Assembly (NCBI GenBank): GCA_033060915.1
Contig: CM065394.1
Span: forward strand, 15,056,501-15,120,500
DNA: 64,000 bases
Source of the DNA: Euryodendron excelsum
Taxonomy: Eukaryota; Streptophyta; Magnoliopsida; Ericales; Pentaphylacaceae
Reading direction: 5' to 3'
Part shown: piece by piece, positions 46,841 to 59,331 of the stretch
Layout: every line of letters begins with the position of its first letter
How positions within the stretch are numbered: position 1 is the first letter of the stretch
The notes under the pieces: model-generated
What the model was told of the DNA's origin: nothing
Database searches by the model: none
The model's input: only the letters and a program-made list of their open reading frames with translations
Position numbers and translations under genes: made by a program

Positions 46841-47430
46841 TGTAAGTGGGATTTTTCGATAAAGCCGAGCTGAACACTCAAGCCACGCTGATGAGTTCAA
46901 ACTCTGTGTAGGAAAAAGAAGTTAGAATGGGTCAACCCTTGTTGGGCCGATCACACTCCGATGATTAAGTTAACAGACTTAATCAAGAGTAGAACGAATA
47001 AGAGTTGTGTATACTTGGGGTTAATTGGCTCTTGATGGCTTGGGTATTTATAGTGTTATCGATGGAGTGTTTTGCCCTTGGTCTACCAGCAGGTCATCAT
47101 GGCATGTTGGATAGGTATCATCATTTGGCGCCGACTGACCACATGCAGAGCCTACCTTACTATCGTTGAAGAATCCGACTAATCGGGCGTTCAGGTCAAC
47201 GTCGCATGGGGAGCCGCTGGTGTATTTAATACCGGTCAACTCCGCATTTAACGCTCTGAGACCGCTAACGGTTTGGGCTCTCCTGTCGCGGTTTGGGCCA
47301 AGGTCAGCATGAGATCGCCGGCTTAGGCTGGGCCACTCTTTAGTGCTAAATTTGGGCCGCCAAGCAGCTCAGTTTTAATTCATGTAGATTGGGTCTAACC
47401 ATATGAGTTTGGCTGCATACTATTGCCCCA
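46841..47430 (-). repeat. 5' LTR of gypsy element B
   Basis: 590 bp; on the minus strand it begins TGGGGCAATA and ends CCCACTTACA (TG...CA). A TATA box reads ACTATAAATACCC (minus) at about 47043-47056. The primer site follows directly, which fixes the 46841 border. The other border rests on the TG rule. Confidence 0.8.
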
Positions 47431-48364
47431 CAAAAACCCATTAAAAAACTTAAGAGAAACTTATATAAAAACTTGTATAGTTACTTTTACATAATATAAT
47501 GAATGTATAGTTGGAATTTAGAAAACAATGTTAAAAGTGAAAGATTTTAAGTGTCTACATAGTTTTCGTAAAGTTCTAAAAGTAATTGAAATGTTTACCC
47601 CGTAATTTTAAAAGAGTTTTCAAAAAAGTAATTGAAATGTTTATCCCATATTTTTAAAAGAGTTTCCAAAGGAAAAGAGAGCGAAGCGTGAACTTTGATA
47701 AGATTTTTTCTTTTATTTATTTTATTCGTAAATGACATGAGTGTTGACATGTCTACTTTAATCGATGTCAACACATTCTTGCGGTAGGAGAGGTAAGTGA
47801 CTTCCTAAATAATTGGGAAATTGTCTTTGTCCGGAAACTTTGTAGCCTATTTGGAACATGTTGAATGACAAGAAATTCTAGAAATTTTGATTATTTTTCT
47901 GTTAAATAAGATCAAATAAAAATAACTTTTTTTTATATTTAAAAATCAAAACTGATAAGTAGGGTAATTATTATAAAAGAAAGAAAGAAAATACAAAAAA
48001 GTGAAAAGGGGTATCAGTCTTCCTCTCATTCCAAATAGGCTGTCAGGAGTAAGGTGTATTTGAGCCTCTGAGGAACACTAGGAATATTACCCCTATGTAT
48101 GTGTATTACTACCTAACCTATCATGAAAAGAGTTTGCTCGTTTAACACTGTATTTAAATTAAAGATTTGGTCAAAAAAAATATATACATATATATATAAT
48201 TACATCGTATATTTAATTATTAAAAAAGTAAAAAATAAAATAATATAAATAAATAAATAAAAATTTAAAATTCTCATCTTCTTCTGTCTTTTATTTTTTA
48301 TTTTTTACCTTTAATAAATTTTGAGTTCTAATTTTTTCTACTGGAGTGTGACAACTAGCAACCA
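47431..48364. other. AT-rich spacer
   Basis: No gene seen. A TA-rich simple repeat lies at about 48177-48200. The sequence TAGCAACCA at 48356-48364 is the left copy of the target duplication of the next element. Confidence 0.5.
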
Positions 48365-49189
48365 GTGTTTTAAAAATCGAACCGGATAGGTCGGCTTATT
48401 CATTTGAACCATCAATCAGTCTAAGTAATAGTCCCAATCAACCCTCTAAAACCGTTTATGAAGCAAAACCGGCCTAAATAATTGAAATTGAAATTAATCG
48501 TGGTTGAACTGGTAGCCTATTCAAACCACTTAGATTTGTTAGGACTGGCCGATTCAAAAAATCTGTAAAAGAAGGCAAAAGTTCTACTTCTTGTTCTGAT
48601 TTAAAAACAAGACCTGTTGGAGTTCCAACCCACAAATATTGAATCAATACAAAGTAATGGCGTCAATGCCTGGTCAGTGATCTGAAAAATGAAACAAAAT
48701 CTTTTTGGAGTGAGATGGATCTGGTGACCTAAGATAGATTTTTACAACGATTGACGACAATGGAAAGTCAGGCATATCACCTAGATCTTTGAGCTCTATA
48801 TTCTGTTAAGAACAAAAGAACTATTAGCAAAGTAAAAGACTACTTAATCTAATAAAAGTATAGTTAAGTAACAGTCTAGTACTCTAGTTTGTATTCGAAT
48901 ACGTTTTGTTTTTGTCATTATTTTTAAAAAAAGAATAAACATAACAATAGTGTCAAACATATTTGTTTTAACCCTTTTCTTATTTAAAAACATATAAATA
49001 TAGAAAGAAATTACTATATTTATTTATTAACACTTATATGTATTTATTTATAATTTTAAATATATTTATGAGACCATCATAACGTCATGGGTCAATTCTA
49101 GGTTGATTCTAATTGACTAGATGGTTGAATGAGTAACAGTTGCCGGTTCTTTTTCCGGTTCACTCAACCCTCCGGTTTTTAAACATTAT
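48365..49189. mobile_element. 825-bp Mutator-like MITE, copy 1
   Basis: It starts GTGTTTTAAAAATCGAACCGG and ends CCGGTTTTTAAACATTAT, an imperfect inverted repeat of about 20 bp. The 9-bp word TAGCAACCA flanks both sides (48356-48364, 49190-49198), the duplication length expected for the Mutator superfamily. No transposase is present. GAACCGG-type words recur near both ends, as in the 872-bp element at 55631-56502. Confidence 0.75.
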
Positions 49190-49391
49190 TAGCAACCACG
49201 ACCTTCCCCGTGTCCGGGTCTTTCCGATGTCGTTCCTTTGTCTTCCTTCCTAAATTTTCAAATGCTGTCCTTGTGCTTATCAATCAGCTTGTGCGCTTGC
49301 CTGAGTTTGGTTCCTGAAAGTCTGAACTCTGGAGACGCACCTCGAGTTTCAACTCCCAAATGTTTCTGTCAAAGCTCCAACTTCAGCTCTA

Positions 49392-49567
49392 ATGGCGCCT
49401 ATCTTTCACTCCTCCATCAGCACTAAACTCACAAATCTGCAGAACCATCACCCCTTTCTTCCTACCTCTACTACTCTCACTCTCCCACTAATCCAACGAA
49501 GGCAAGCTCGCTCTCCCCCCTCTCTCTATGTAACAACTCTCCATGTTTCCATCCCTCATGGAAGATC

Positions 49568-49602
<35 letters not shown>

Positions 49603-52600
49603 CATTACAATATGTATATTTTATATATATATATATATATATACGTGTGTGTGTTTACATTCTGGCTGTAAGAGCTATGTTTACATTTCAGGAACTTCGG
49701 GATTACCTGTGGTCTGTTTACAAAGAAAACAACTGGCCACCAAAATGCTGCTGTCAAGAACGAAATTGGCGGTGACATCCGAATCGTGTTCGCGGCTGGC
49801 GGCACCGGCGGCCACATCTACCCGGCGGTGGCCATTGCCGACGAGCTCAAAATCAGAAACCCTAAAACCCAAATCCTCTTCATCGGAACCCCAACCGGGA
49901 TGGAGAGCACTGTCATTTCATCGGCCGGCTATGACTTCGCCGCCGTCCCCGCGACCCCATTGGCTCGCCCACTCCTCTCCCCAGAGAACCTTTTCCTGCT
50001 CCCCTGCTTCCTGATCAAATCCCTGATCGAAAGTTGGCACCAATTGCATGATTTTGATCCCCAAATAGTTATTGGGACTGGTGGATATGTTTCATTCCCA
50101 ATTTGCCTCACTGCCGCCCTGAAAGGAATCAAACTTGTAATCCAAGAGCAGAATTCAGTGCCTGGAATTGCGAACTGGGTTCTTTCTTTCTTTGCTGATA
50201 AGATTTTCGTTGCATTCGAGTCCACAGTGGAGTGTTTTCCGAGACACAAGTGTGTTGTTTGCGGGAATCCGGTTCGGTTATCGCTACTGCAGTACGTGTC
50301 GAAAACGGTGGCGAGGATGCACTTCTTTCCGAGTTCTGCAAAAATGGCGGACTCGGAAGCGAAGGTTGTGTTGGTTCTTGGAGGGTCCTTGGGTGCCAAT
50401 GCCATAAACATTGCCCTCTTGAATTTGTATTATCATGTTTTGATGGAGTACAAAAACTTGTTTATCATTTGGCAGACGGGTGTGGAAGCATATGATGAGA
50501 TGAAAAGCCTTGTCAAAAATCATTCCCGATTGATTCTTAAACCGTGAGTTCTCTTCCTTGCTCCAAATGTTCTCTGTTTAATTTGTTTCTGGTTCTGTTA
50601 TTGCTAGAACTCAAAATATTTGTGTTTTATTTAATATTTATATTAGTGTCCAATGAGGGAACCCCAAGTGGAAAGAATTGCATGCTCTTTGAAGTATGGA
50701 TAGTAAAGTCTCTTTGCTATCTGCATCTGATTCTTGTTACTCAATGTGATACACAGCATAGTCATGTGTTGCTTTAGAAGTATGACTGGAGTGAAAGAGT
50801 AAATCAAAGATCTATGTAACATGCTTATCTCACAAATGGCCAAATTGTACAAAGCCATTATCAAGCTTGGAACATATGATGAGTTGACAATGAAGAATTT
50901 TTTAAGTTTTTTGTCCCATGAAAACTGTTATTCTTATTTCAGCTTGAACACATTTCATTCAAACCTTAAAGATTAAATGTATCATATGCAGAAAGTAAGC
51001 ATTAGCCTGGTCTATGTTGAAAGATCTGTTTGCTGACTTCAGTATATAACCAACTTTGATAATCTTTCACAGAATTTTGGGGGAACTTATTCATTTATTG
51101 AGATACATACCTTATCATAGGGACAATAGTACAATTAGCTCTATCCATTTAATTTTAACTGATAGCTTGACAGCCATTTGAAGTGATTTGACTGCTATTT
51201 GATGAAATCCAAATTTATTTTTCTTAGACTGAAGTTATCAGTAACCATGCTCTACAGCAATGTAAATGTTTGGGGACATTTTATGGTTGCTTTAATTGCC
51301 TACATTTTTGCATATCAAATCACATAATGAGAACATTGACTGTATTATGAGAATGAAAATTCTTCATTGCCTCCTTCGATGTGTTTGTGTGATAAAATCT
51401 TGACATAAGGTTTAGATGTCAACTAAAGCACTGCTTACAGATGCTGATGTTGAAATTAGGGGATGTCACACAGCCTGGTATGGATGAATTACAGGTAGAG
51501 GCAGAGGAATTGATTGACAGGAGTAAGAAAGACCTATCGGCTTACGAAATAATGGAGCTCAGAGAGAGAACTTAAAGACGACTTAGAATCAACTATCTGT
51601 TTTATTGTATGATGTTACTAAGTCATTTGAAAACATTTTGCTTCTCCATGACGACATCACAGGGATTCATGACCTTCTCTGTGACGACATCACAGGAATT
51701 TGTGACCCGTAGAGGTGGTTGACCAAATGCTCTGTCACCATTATATATGCGTCATTCCTCTATTTTTGCTCCCTACTGGCGATCAGTGACAAACCGATCT
51801 AGTGACGATGTAATTCCCGTGGTGTCGACAGGATAACAGTTATAGACTAATAGGTGTGGTGGGATATTGTATGTGATCATCTATCCGGTAAATGGTTTAA
51901 TCTGTGCCTGTGGCAGCATGAATGAGATTGATGATGCCAAGTGTTATCATGATGTTTATAGGGTGTCTGACATTTGTATGTTGCCTCATCCTCATCCTCA
52001 TCCTTAGGTAATTCCTTTGCTTGCCAAACTACAATAATCTCCATCCCTCCATACCTAATAGCCTTCCGGTGATGCTTCCAACTCAGGGCCAATGGCCGAC
52101 CATGACATGTGAGATTTCATGAGGCTGCCTTGTCCTGTGGTGTCTCTGAATATATGCTATCATGTCCACTTTTGAGTTTTTAGCTCTGGGCTATTTTCCA
52201 ATTATTTCCAGTGTACCAACATGGCAACATTGCTCCTGATTCTGAAGCACAGTACTGTAATGACAGTAGTGTGCAGTGTAGCATCTTGCATGAGGTATAG
52301 CTTATATAGATTGTGTAGTTGATATGTCTGCAATACAAATACTGGTGGACTTTAGTTCTTTCACATGTTATCTTCAAGAGTAACTGTCCACTATGGATAA
52401 GTAACTTATCCTTTATCATGGGTGTGGTGGAAGAGGGGTGGTTTGGGGGAGTGGGGTATAGGTAGGAGTGTTCTTGTAATATATGGGCTGGAAAAGAGAA
52501 CTGAACCCACGAAGTGGAAAAGGAAAAAGAAATTGATGACTCAAAACATGGTGAGGTTGACCAAATACAACTTATTGTATGCATGAAGATGTGAGTCAAA

Positions 52601-55600
52601 AGTACTTTAAGATTCAGTCCTCTCTTGCCCTAGATCTACTCGAAGATTTGTGTCAAGCTAGTATATAATGAAGCCGCCAAGTTACCTGGATGATGTAAGT
52701 TATGACTTATCCATTTCTGTAAATTGTAACCAAGTAACCTAATCCGTCCTAAGAGGCCCACGATTTGTGATTTAGTTTGCAAATTTCTGAATACGGTGCA
52801 GATTCGGCCAAAATCCGTGGAGCAGCTCTCACCAATTTGGGAACTTATTAACTCCAAGTTGTGACTTTCTTTTTAAAATTGGAATGTGCTTCATTTGCTT
52901 TGATTTCACACAGGTGGACATTAAAATAATACAATTGAAGCGTCTTGAATCAAGAACCAATTGCCAGTGGCAGTACATAACATGTCAACTCAAAGTTGTG
53001 GCATCACTATTTGTGTGATGGCGATAGACATAATAATAATAATAGCACAAATTTTTATCACGTAAAATAATCAGATACCCCTATTATGTATGCTTATTTG
53101 GTATTTAAATATGTAATACAAATACTTATAGCATAAAAATCTTAATAAATATATAATAATAGGAATACTTTGTTATATTAACATATAAAAATATTTAATA
53201 ATACAAATTTTAATTATATTAAAAAAATATATATAATGTAAACACTCTCAAGGCGCTCTTGTTACGCCCACTCTTAATCAGGTGTCATTAACACCATCTT
53301 AGGGTAAATGTGATTGCATAGGTTCTCAACTTGTAAGCAAAATCTTACCATAATCCCAAAAATAGAAATCTTAATAGGAATAAACAACATCATCATATAT
53401 ATAAACTCATCTCATAATCCACCATACATCATAAAATGTATACTAAATTAAATCCATAATAATTACAAACCAACTGCATATAAACTTTATACACTGTCAT
53501 CTCATATATAACATATTCAAGGACCACTGACACATTAATAAGAGTTTCTCGAAACTCTCCAACTTAACATCGACGAGAAGGACGAAAGCCACTATGGCCA
53601 CAACGATAACTGCAGTAAACTGAAACTCCATCTCAATCTTACTTGCCAAAACAAATTGTGTGAGTGTGAGCTATATATCAGCGTGCTCACTAAGATTATC
53701 AAACTCATAACAAATGAATGATAGATACTCAAAGCATAATCCACCACCACTAAATTGTAATATCTCTTGCGATGTAATGATTGATACACCACAAATGAGT
53801 GTGCTATTTAGATAACGTTGACCCAATATATCGATGGCTTGTTATCAATGAATGTCCACCGTGACACCCTTTTAGGTTAGTCCACCGTGAATACTTCAGG
53901 TTAGCCCCACAACGCCTAAACCTTCACCGTGCAATGCAAGTTATGTACACAATATGTATTGTATGCAAATGTCACCTCACACCCAATATCGATATCAATA
54001 TACATAACAAGACATTCAATTCATTGTGAATGAGAATATCTTAAATCCCCCACCTGATATCACTTACAGTCAAGGTTGAATTACTCCTTCGGTTGAATTA
54101 GAATGTTTTGTCCCGCTTCCGAACCTAACATAGACCACTATGTCAAACTTGATGAGATAAATATTATAATTGATAAATAATGCATGTGCATGACTTATAA
54201 GACATCAATGATACACGTTAAACCCATTCTCAATGCAATGCAAGATATCAAAAGTTCACTAATACAAAAACACTGATCATCAGGATGGTAATATGGATTG
54301 TGGAGACGACCAGAGAAGGTCCCACAATCAACTGGTCCATTGTCAGGATGAAAATATCCACCGTCCTAGCGACCAGAGGTCAAATATGGCCTAGTGAACT
54401 AGTGAACTATCGTTAGGATGGTGCCCCACTACCGTCCTGATGATCAGAATAGGGAAACACCCCTCATTGGCCTATCGTCAGGATGGTACCCAAATTCGTC
54501 CTGCCGACCAGTGGTCTATGCAACTCATCTTCAGGACGATCCTCCCCACCGGCCTAACGACCAAGGCCCAATTCCACCCCTTCCTTACTTATCTTCAAGA
54601 CAATGCATAGGCCTGTCTTGACAACCAGATTCCCTTATTTTTTCCCTTTTGGCTCGAAAATGAGTTCCAAGCCATGGTTTTCCAACCCTTCCCATTACTC
54701 CAACACCACAACGAGTACTCCAAAGGTCAAATTGAAACTATACGGCCTCCACAAGACTTCAGACACCAAAATCATCAACAACATGCAAGAATCAAGCCTT
54801 CCACTTGCAAACTCTAAACACTCCTCCACACCTCACCTTTAGTCTACCACCATGGCATGAAAATTAATATGCAAGAATTCATGGAAACACAATCACACAA
54901 GCATGAACATGAGATTCTCACCTTAAACAATGAAATCACAAGTTTTCCCGTGACTTCCTTCTTCCTTCGCTTCTTTCTTTCCTTTCTCTCTTTCTCTTTT
55001 TTTTTTTTTTTCTCTCCCTTTCTCTTTTGCCAAACACTCAAAATACTAACAATCTCCTATTTTCTCTCTCCATGTTTGACTTGAGGACAACTATAGATGC
55101 AACTTGTATCTATAGTAACACATATCACAAACACACACAATGCTAGCAACAAGCACACACCTTCTATTAGATGAAGCACACACCTTATGCACCCACCTCA
55201 ATTAGGTGAAGCACACTCCTAGGTGGCACACATCTACACCTCCTTACTTCAGTAATCTACATAATTAATCACATTTATGATAATTAATCATCATCAACTT
55301 TAAGCTAAGCATAAAAATTAATTAAACTAATTAATCATAGATTAAGCTCACTAGTCATGCTAAAAAATATGATAATCCCCCCATGGTATGCTCTCATTAA
55401 AACATGCTAATCAAGCTTCTCAATTAGTGTAATCATGCTCAACAACATATGCAATTAAGTTAAACATGATGCTAAGCAAGTTAGAGTTTCACAGCTCTAG
55501 ACCGTATGAATTTTAAAAATTGATGCTCTCAAGCTCCAACACCCACACCCACATCCGCTCTCGCTCTGTGTGCCTTAGATTGTAAATATGCTAAAACATA

Positions 55601-57234
55601 AGAGAATAAGGATAGCCTGTGTTACTAGCATAGTTATCAGAACCGAATCAGACATTGAATCGATGAAGGCACTGATTCTTAATTCATTAGTTCAACCGGT
55701 TCAACCTTTGTTATAAAAGTGTATATATTTTATTTATTATCTACCTTATATATATATATATGTCTATATATTATGTGGTAAAAATAAGCAACAACAGAAA
55801 TTGATTATGCATTGGTTGACTGCACAATCCCCACTTGAATGTCTAAGGTTCGAATCTTCATTGCCCCACTTCTTTTGATTTTGAAACTAGTTATATTTAG
55901 TTGGACACCACAGTGTTAAAAAATGATTTTGAAACTAGTTATATTTAGTGGGACCTCATAGTGTTCAAAATGATTTTGAAACTAGTTTTTTTCTTTTTGA
56001 TAAGTAAAGATTGAAACTAGTTATACTTAGTGGGACCTCACAATGTTCAAAATTTAAAATTAAAAAAGTCAATACCTAGTCTACACTAAATGCCACCTCA
56101 GAATCTGAGAAACAAAGAAGGAAAATTGAAGTGTCCAAGACCGGTTATTAACTAGCCAATGTATGTTACCTAGATTTGGGTATAAGTGTCGGGTGCGGAT
56201 ATGTGTTCAATTGTCTGATTCATTTAATTATGATATCTAACAACTCTTGGACGCCGCTAGGTTTCATATTTCCTAAATACTTCTTTTGCTTGTTTAAGGT
56301 AAAATGGTATTTACAAACAAAAATACAACATTTCATGCATAAAATGGAAGTCCTTTACCTAGTGTTCCAACATGAGTATTTCATGAATTTAGAAGAGTGC
56401 AGGTAATGTAGCAGCCGATCCAAAGAGCTGAACCGAACCGGCAGACCTGCCGGTTCAATAGCTAACCGGTTTAACCAGCCGGTCCGGTTCTAATAACAAT
56501 GGTTACCAGTGATGCTAGTTGAAACTGTTCATTGAAATAGGTAAAGCCGAGCAAAATTTAAGGGGCTAAGGAGTAAAATAACAGAAAAGTAGGCTTTGGT
56601 ATTTTCTTAATGACTCCACATTGCTTTCTCCAAGTTTCCCGCGATTACTTAAACTCTGTATCTGACTTGGCTTCGCTATGAAGGCATGGGCATAATTACT
56701 ATGCAAAAAACACCAGCTGTAGGGCCCCTCCTTTTTCCCCCTCCTTTTTCACTGGCGCTTATAAAACAATGACTGAGAATAATATTGTGGTTGCACAGCA
56801 AACTGCAGACAAGCCGTGGTTAGCTTTGCAACCGCAATATTTGGGCCAGCTTAATTATCAGGAAAAAAGAAAGCTAACTGTGGACAAGCTTATGATCTTA
56901 GGAGCCTATGGTTATTTCCACTTTAATCTTTACACAGTTAGATATTTTGCACTACTCTTCCAAACTTATGGCTCCTTGAAGTTGAACTTGAAATTGGTGA
57001 GCTAATTGCCTTCTGATCTTTTCTAAGTAATGAGGTCAATGTAGTGCTATTGTGTTATGTTTACATTTTGAGTGGTAAATATGTAAGTTTTTCTTTTGAA
57101 TCTGATTTATTCTAACATCATGAAGGTTCTTGCATTCTATGGATTTGGCATATGCTGCTGCAGACGTTGTCGTTTCAAGAGCTGGTGCAATGACTTGCTA
57201 TGAGATCTTGGCCACTGGGAAACCTTCTATTCTG
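49392..57234 (+). CDS. MURG: MurG-type UDP-GlcNAc:lipid I glycosyltransferase, partial (3' exons outside window)
   Basis: MurG adds GlcNAc to lipid I to make lipid II of peptidoglycan; plants keep it as a nuclear gene for a probable plastid protein. The secure exons are about 49693-50543 and 57126-57234, with GT...AG borders and matching phase (Pro codon split 2+1). Motifs: [17 protein letters not shown] (49798 onward), [47 protein letters not shown], then [29 protein letters not shown] across the intron. The last conserved part (IPSP..EGHQxxNA) was not found before 64000. The N-terminus is unsolved: the ATG at 49392 opens a Ser/Thr/Leu-rich, transit-peptide-like frame, but simple joining to the acceptor at 49691 is out of phase. 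CT and TA microsatellites lie between the two. Confidence 0.85.
49570..49645 (+). repeat. CT and TA/TG microsatellites in the 5' part of murG
   Basis: A (CT)n run of about 34 bp at 49567-49600 and a (TA)n(TG)n run at 49620-49652. They lie between the likely transit-peptide exon and the first secure catalytic exon, so they are probably intronic or in the 5' UTR. Confidence 0.85.
50544..53239. other. left part of the 6.6-kb murG intron
   Basis: Starts with the donor GTGAGT at 50544. No gene is recognised. A short direct repeat around ACGACATCACAGG (about 51650 and 51683) is flanked by text that reads like a small decayed insertion. The frames over 52180-52599 and 50544-50777 have no family resemblance. 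Confidence 0.55.
53240..55630. other. middle of the murG intron, non-coding
   Basis: Begins near GTTACGCCCACTCTTAATC (53263). The word choice changes here to C/A-rich text, suggesting an inserted non-coding element of up to about 2.3 kb whose ends I could not fix. It contains the hairpin repeats at 54285-54625. No coding region is supported. Confidence 0.4.
54285..54625 (+). repeat. degenerate tandem repeat of about 60 bp with hairpin potential
   Basis: Five to six diverged units. Each has a left arm like ATCGTCAGGATGGTAC and a right arm like ACCGTCCTGACGACCAG, which are inverse complements. The arms are 12-20 bases apart. Good examples start near 54413 and 54474. Confidence 0.65.
55631..56502. 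mobile_element. 872-bp Mutator-like MITE, copy 2, in the murG intron
   Basis: It starts TAGTTATCAGAACCG and ends CGGTTCTAATAACAATGG, an imperfect inverted repeat. The flanks TTACTAGCA (55622-55630) and TTACCAGTG (56503-56511) agree at six of nine places, all differences being transitions, which fits an old 9-bp duplication. Length, duplication size and GAACCGG words near the ends match the element at 48365-49189. A 47-bp tandem repeat lies inside. Confidence 0.6.
55877..56055 (+). repeat. 47-bp tandem repeat, four units
   Basis: The word GATTTTGAAACTAG starts units at 55877, 55925, 55972 and (as GATTGAAACTAG) 56009. Shared downstream text is TATATTTAGTGGGACCTCA and GTGTTCAAAAT. The third unit is cut short. 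Confidence 0.8.
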
Positions 57235-57879
57235 GTAAAACTATCTGTTAACATGTGCTTTCTTTACCATAAGCATTAAATAATGGTTCAAACTCAAACA
57301 AGTGTGACATGATGACCTTCTCAAGTTTGTTTTCAAAATTGAGGAGGATAATGTTTTGTTCTTTGAGCATTTTAGAATGATCATCTTCATTCAAAAGCCC
57401 ATACCAAATAATCAAATCGATGAGAAACTGTTTGAAGTATATTCTTCTATATTGAGTAGTAAATTACGGGAATATCTTCATAAGTTAAATGAAGAGTAAT
57501 AAATATATAAAGAAACAACAACTCTGGAACTATTTTTTGATTCTTTTGGGAGTGACAATGAATTGAAATTTCACACGAAGAAAATGAATGGAGAAATTTT
57601 TTTGTGTCTAATGCCCAATGCTTACCTGTGATGTTATGGTATTTACTCAAGTATCATGCTTTTTGTAACAAAGACGCATTCCCAAAACATTAGTGTCAGA
57701 AACAATTGATCCAAAAGTTTAACTTGTTAGTATATCAAGCTCTCACACCCTCCCTTGTGTGCAACCCCGTATTGCCCATGGACGGATGCACAAATAGAAC
57801 CAGGTGCAAACACAGAAAAAAGGATATTAAATAAAAGAGAGTGCACATGCACAAACATAATAGAAAACCAAGTGTAAAA
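57235..57879. other. start of the next murG intron
   Basis: Begins with the donor GTAAAA at 57235. AT-rich, no gene seen. Confidence 0.5.
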
Positions 57880-58456
57880 CGAGAGAGTTGATTGGGCACC
57901 TAAGCAGTTGAATTAGTGTTGCATCTGTAAGAAAGATGAAGATTTCATTGATCATCTCCTTATTTGTTGTGGGGTTGCCAGAGAGATGTGGGTGATGATG
58001 CTTACTTTGTTTGGAGTGGAGTGGGTTTTTCTATATAGTGTTGAAGATCTTCTCTTCCATTAGCAGAAGGGGGTGTAGCAAAAGAAGGAAGAAGGTTTGG
58101 ATGTTGGCTTCCTTATGCATCAGTTGGTTATCTGCAATGAAAATAATTGGAGATCTTTTCACGCAGTTGAGGAGCATATCTTTATGCTTAAAAGTACCCT
58201 TTTTTTTTTCTTTCTATTTTGTATAGTTGGGTGTTAGGATGAGGTTATCCCTCTTTTGATCAAATTTTGGTTTTTGCAGCATCTTGAGTTAGTATAGGTG
58301 TATAGGTATAGGCCAACTTTGGTTGATATTGAGTGTATAGGCCTGTTAGGCTTCTTTTGGAGGCAAGCTGCTTTGCTTCACTTCAGCTCGTATAGGGAAT
58401 GCATCCCCATTTGATGCTTCATTTATACATTTTATATTTATTATACATAAAAAAAG
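57880..58456 (+). mobile_element. 5'-truncated LINE fragment (ORF2 C-terminus and 3' UTR)
   Basis: The plus-strand frame reads CKKDEDFIDHLLICCGVAREM then WVMMLTLFGVEWVF, matching the CCHC-like region at the end of plant L1 ORF2 (C..C..E..DHLLLHC..A..LW). A 3' UTR with GGCTTCTTTTGGAGGC and an A-rich end near 58447-58455 follows. Stops are frequent. It lies in the intron after murG exon 57126-57234. Confidence 0.7.
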
Positions 58457-58528
58457 ATATGGTTAGGTTGTTGGGGAATGTGCCCAACCATGTATATCCA
58501 AGGCTCACATAGAGAAAAGCATGGTAGG

Positions 58529-58562
<34 letters not shown>

Positions 58563-59274
58563 TCAATCTAAGACATAGACATGCAACACAGACTCGACAA
58601 GAATGCACTGACATGACAATTTTAAAAAAATGTAAAATACGACAAGGTGGGAAAATGGAAAAATATATATTTATATATTTTGTATGTTATATATAGGATG
58701 TGTTGTTTAAATACAATGATATAATTGCATGATAACAGTAATTAAATTTTAACACCATGTATTTCATAGCTCAAAAAGTCAAATTAGGTTTAAATCCACA
58801 TTGTTTTTATTTTACAATTGATTCCAAAGTTATTTTCTTAAAACTTGCAACGTGTTTCATTTTTTTTGTAATCGATGGACATGTGTGTCTTTAAGTGTCC
58901 AAAGCATCTTCAGTCATAAGAAATTTAAAACTAGTAGAACACATTTGAACACGTGTTCAACACGTCTTGGTATCCAACACCAACAAGACATCCTTTTAAA
59001 TGTGTCCATGCTTCTTAACTTTCAAACCACATAAATTAGTAGAGAGTAGAAAAAGTCCAGCAACATATGTAGTCTAATTAGTTTATAGCTTTCAATATTA
59101 GTGTTATCTTATTAGTTACTGGCCCAACTATGTAACTCTAAAATTGAACCCTAATTATAAGGTTCCTAGGTATTTTAGACAACATTTCTATGGTACTTGT
59201 TCTTCGCCTCTCTACCAACTCCCTGTTCTTTCTAAACTTATTGTGCATGCAAGTTCTATTTTTTTTAATCATTA

Positions 59275-59331
<57 letters not shown>

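Larger units (their letters stand above)
35421..47430 (-). mobile_element. composite of two Tat-type gypsy elements (A left, B right)
   Basis: Read on the minus strand: LTR (47430-46841), gag, protease, RT and part of RNase H of element B; a 257-bp piece of another element (42957-42701); then the protease end, RT, RNase H, second RNase H and integrase of element A, an antisense ORF and an LTR (35992-35421). The RT and protease regions occur twice. The two LTRs resemble each other in layout but differ strongly, and the outer 5-bp flanks do not match (GAATA left, CAAAA right). Together these facts show that two related elements were fused by a deletion, rather than a single element being present. 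Confidence 0.8.

Noticed and set aside
49786..50543. MurG region as bacterial contamination
   Set aside because: It is split by a phase-consistent spliceosomal intron and lies among plant transposons; plants are known to carry nuclear MurG homologs.
55845..55870. GGTTCGAATC, resembling a tRNA B box or SINE promoter
   Set aside because: No matching A box at the right distance and no cloverleaf could be drawn.
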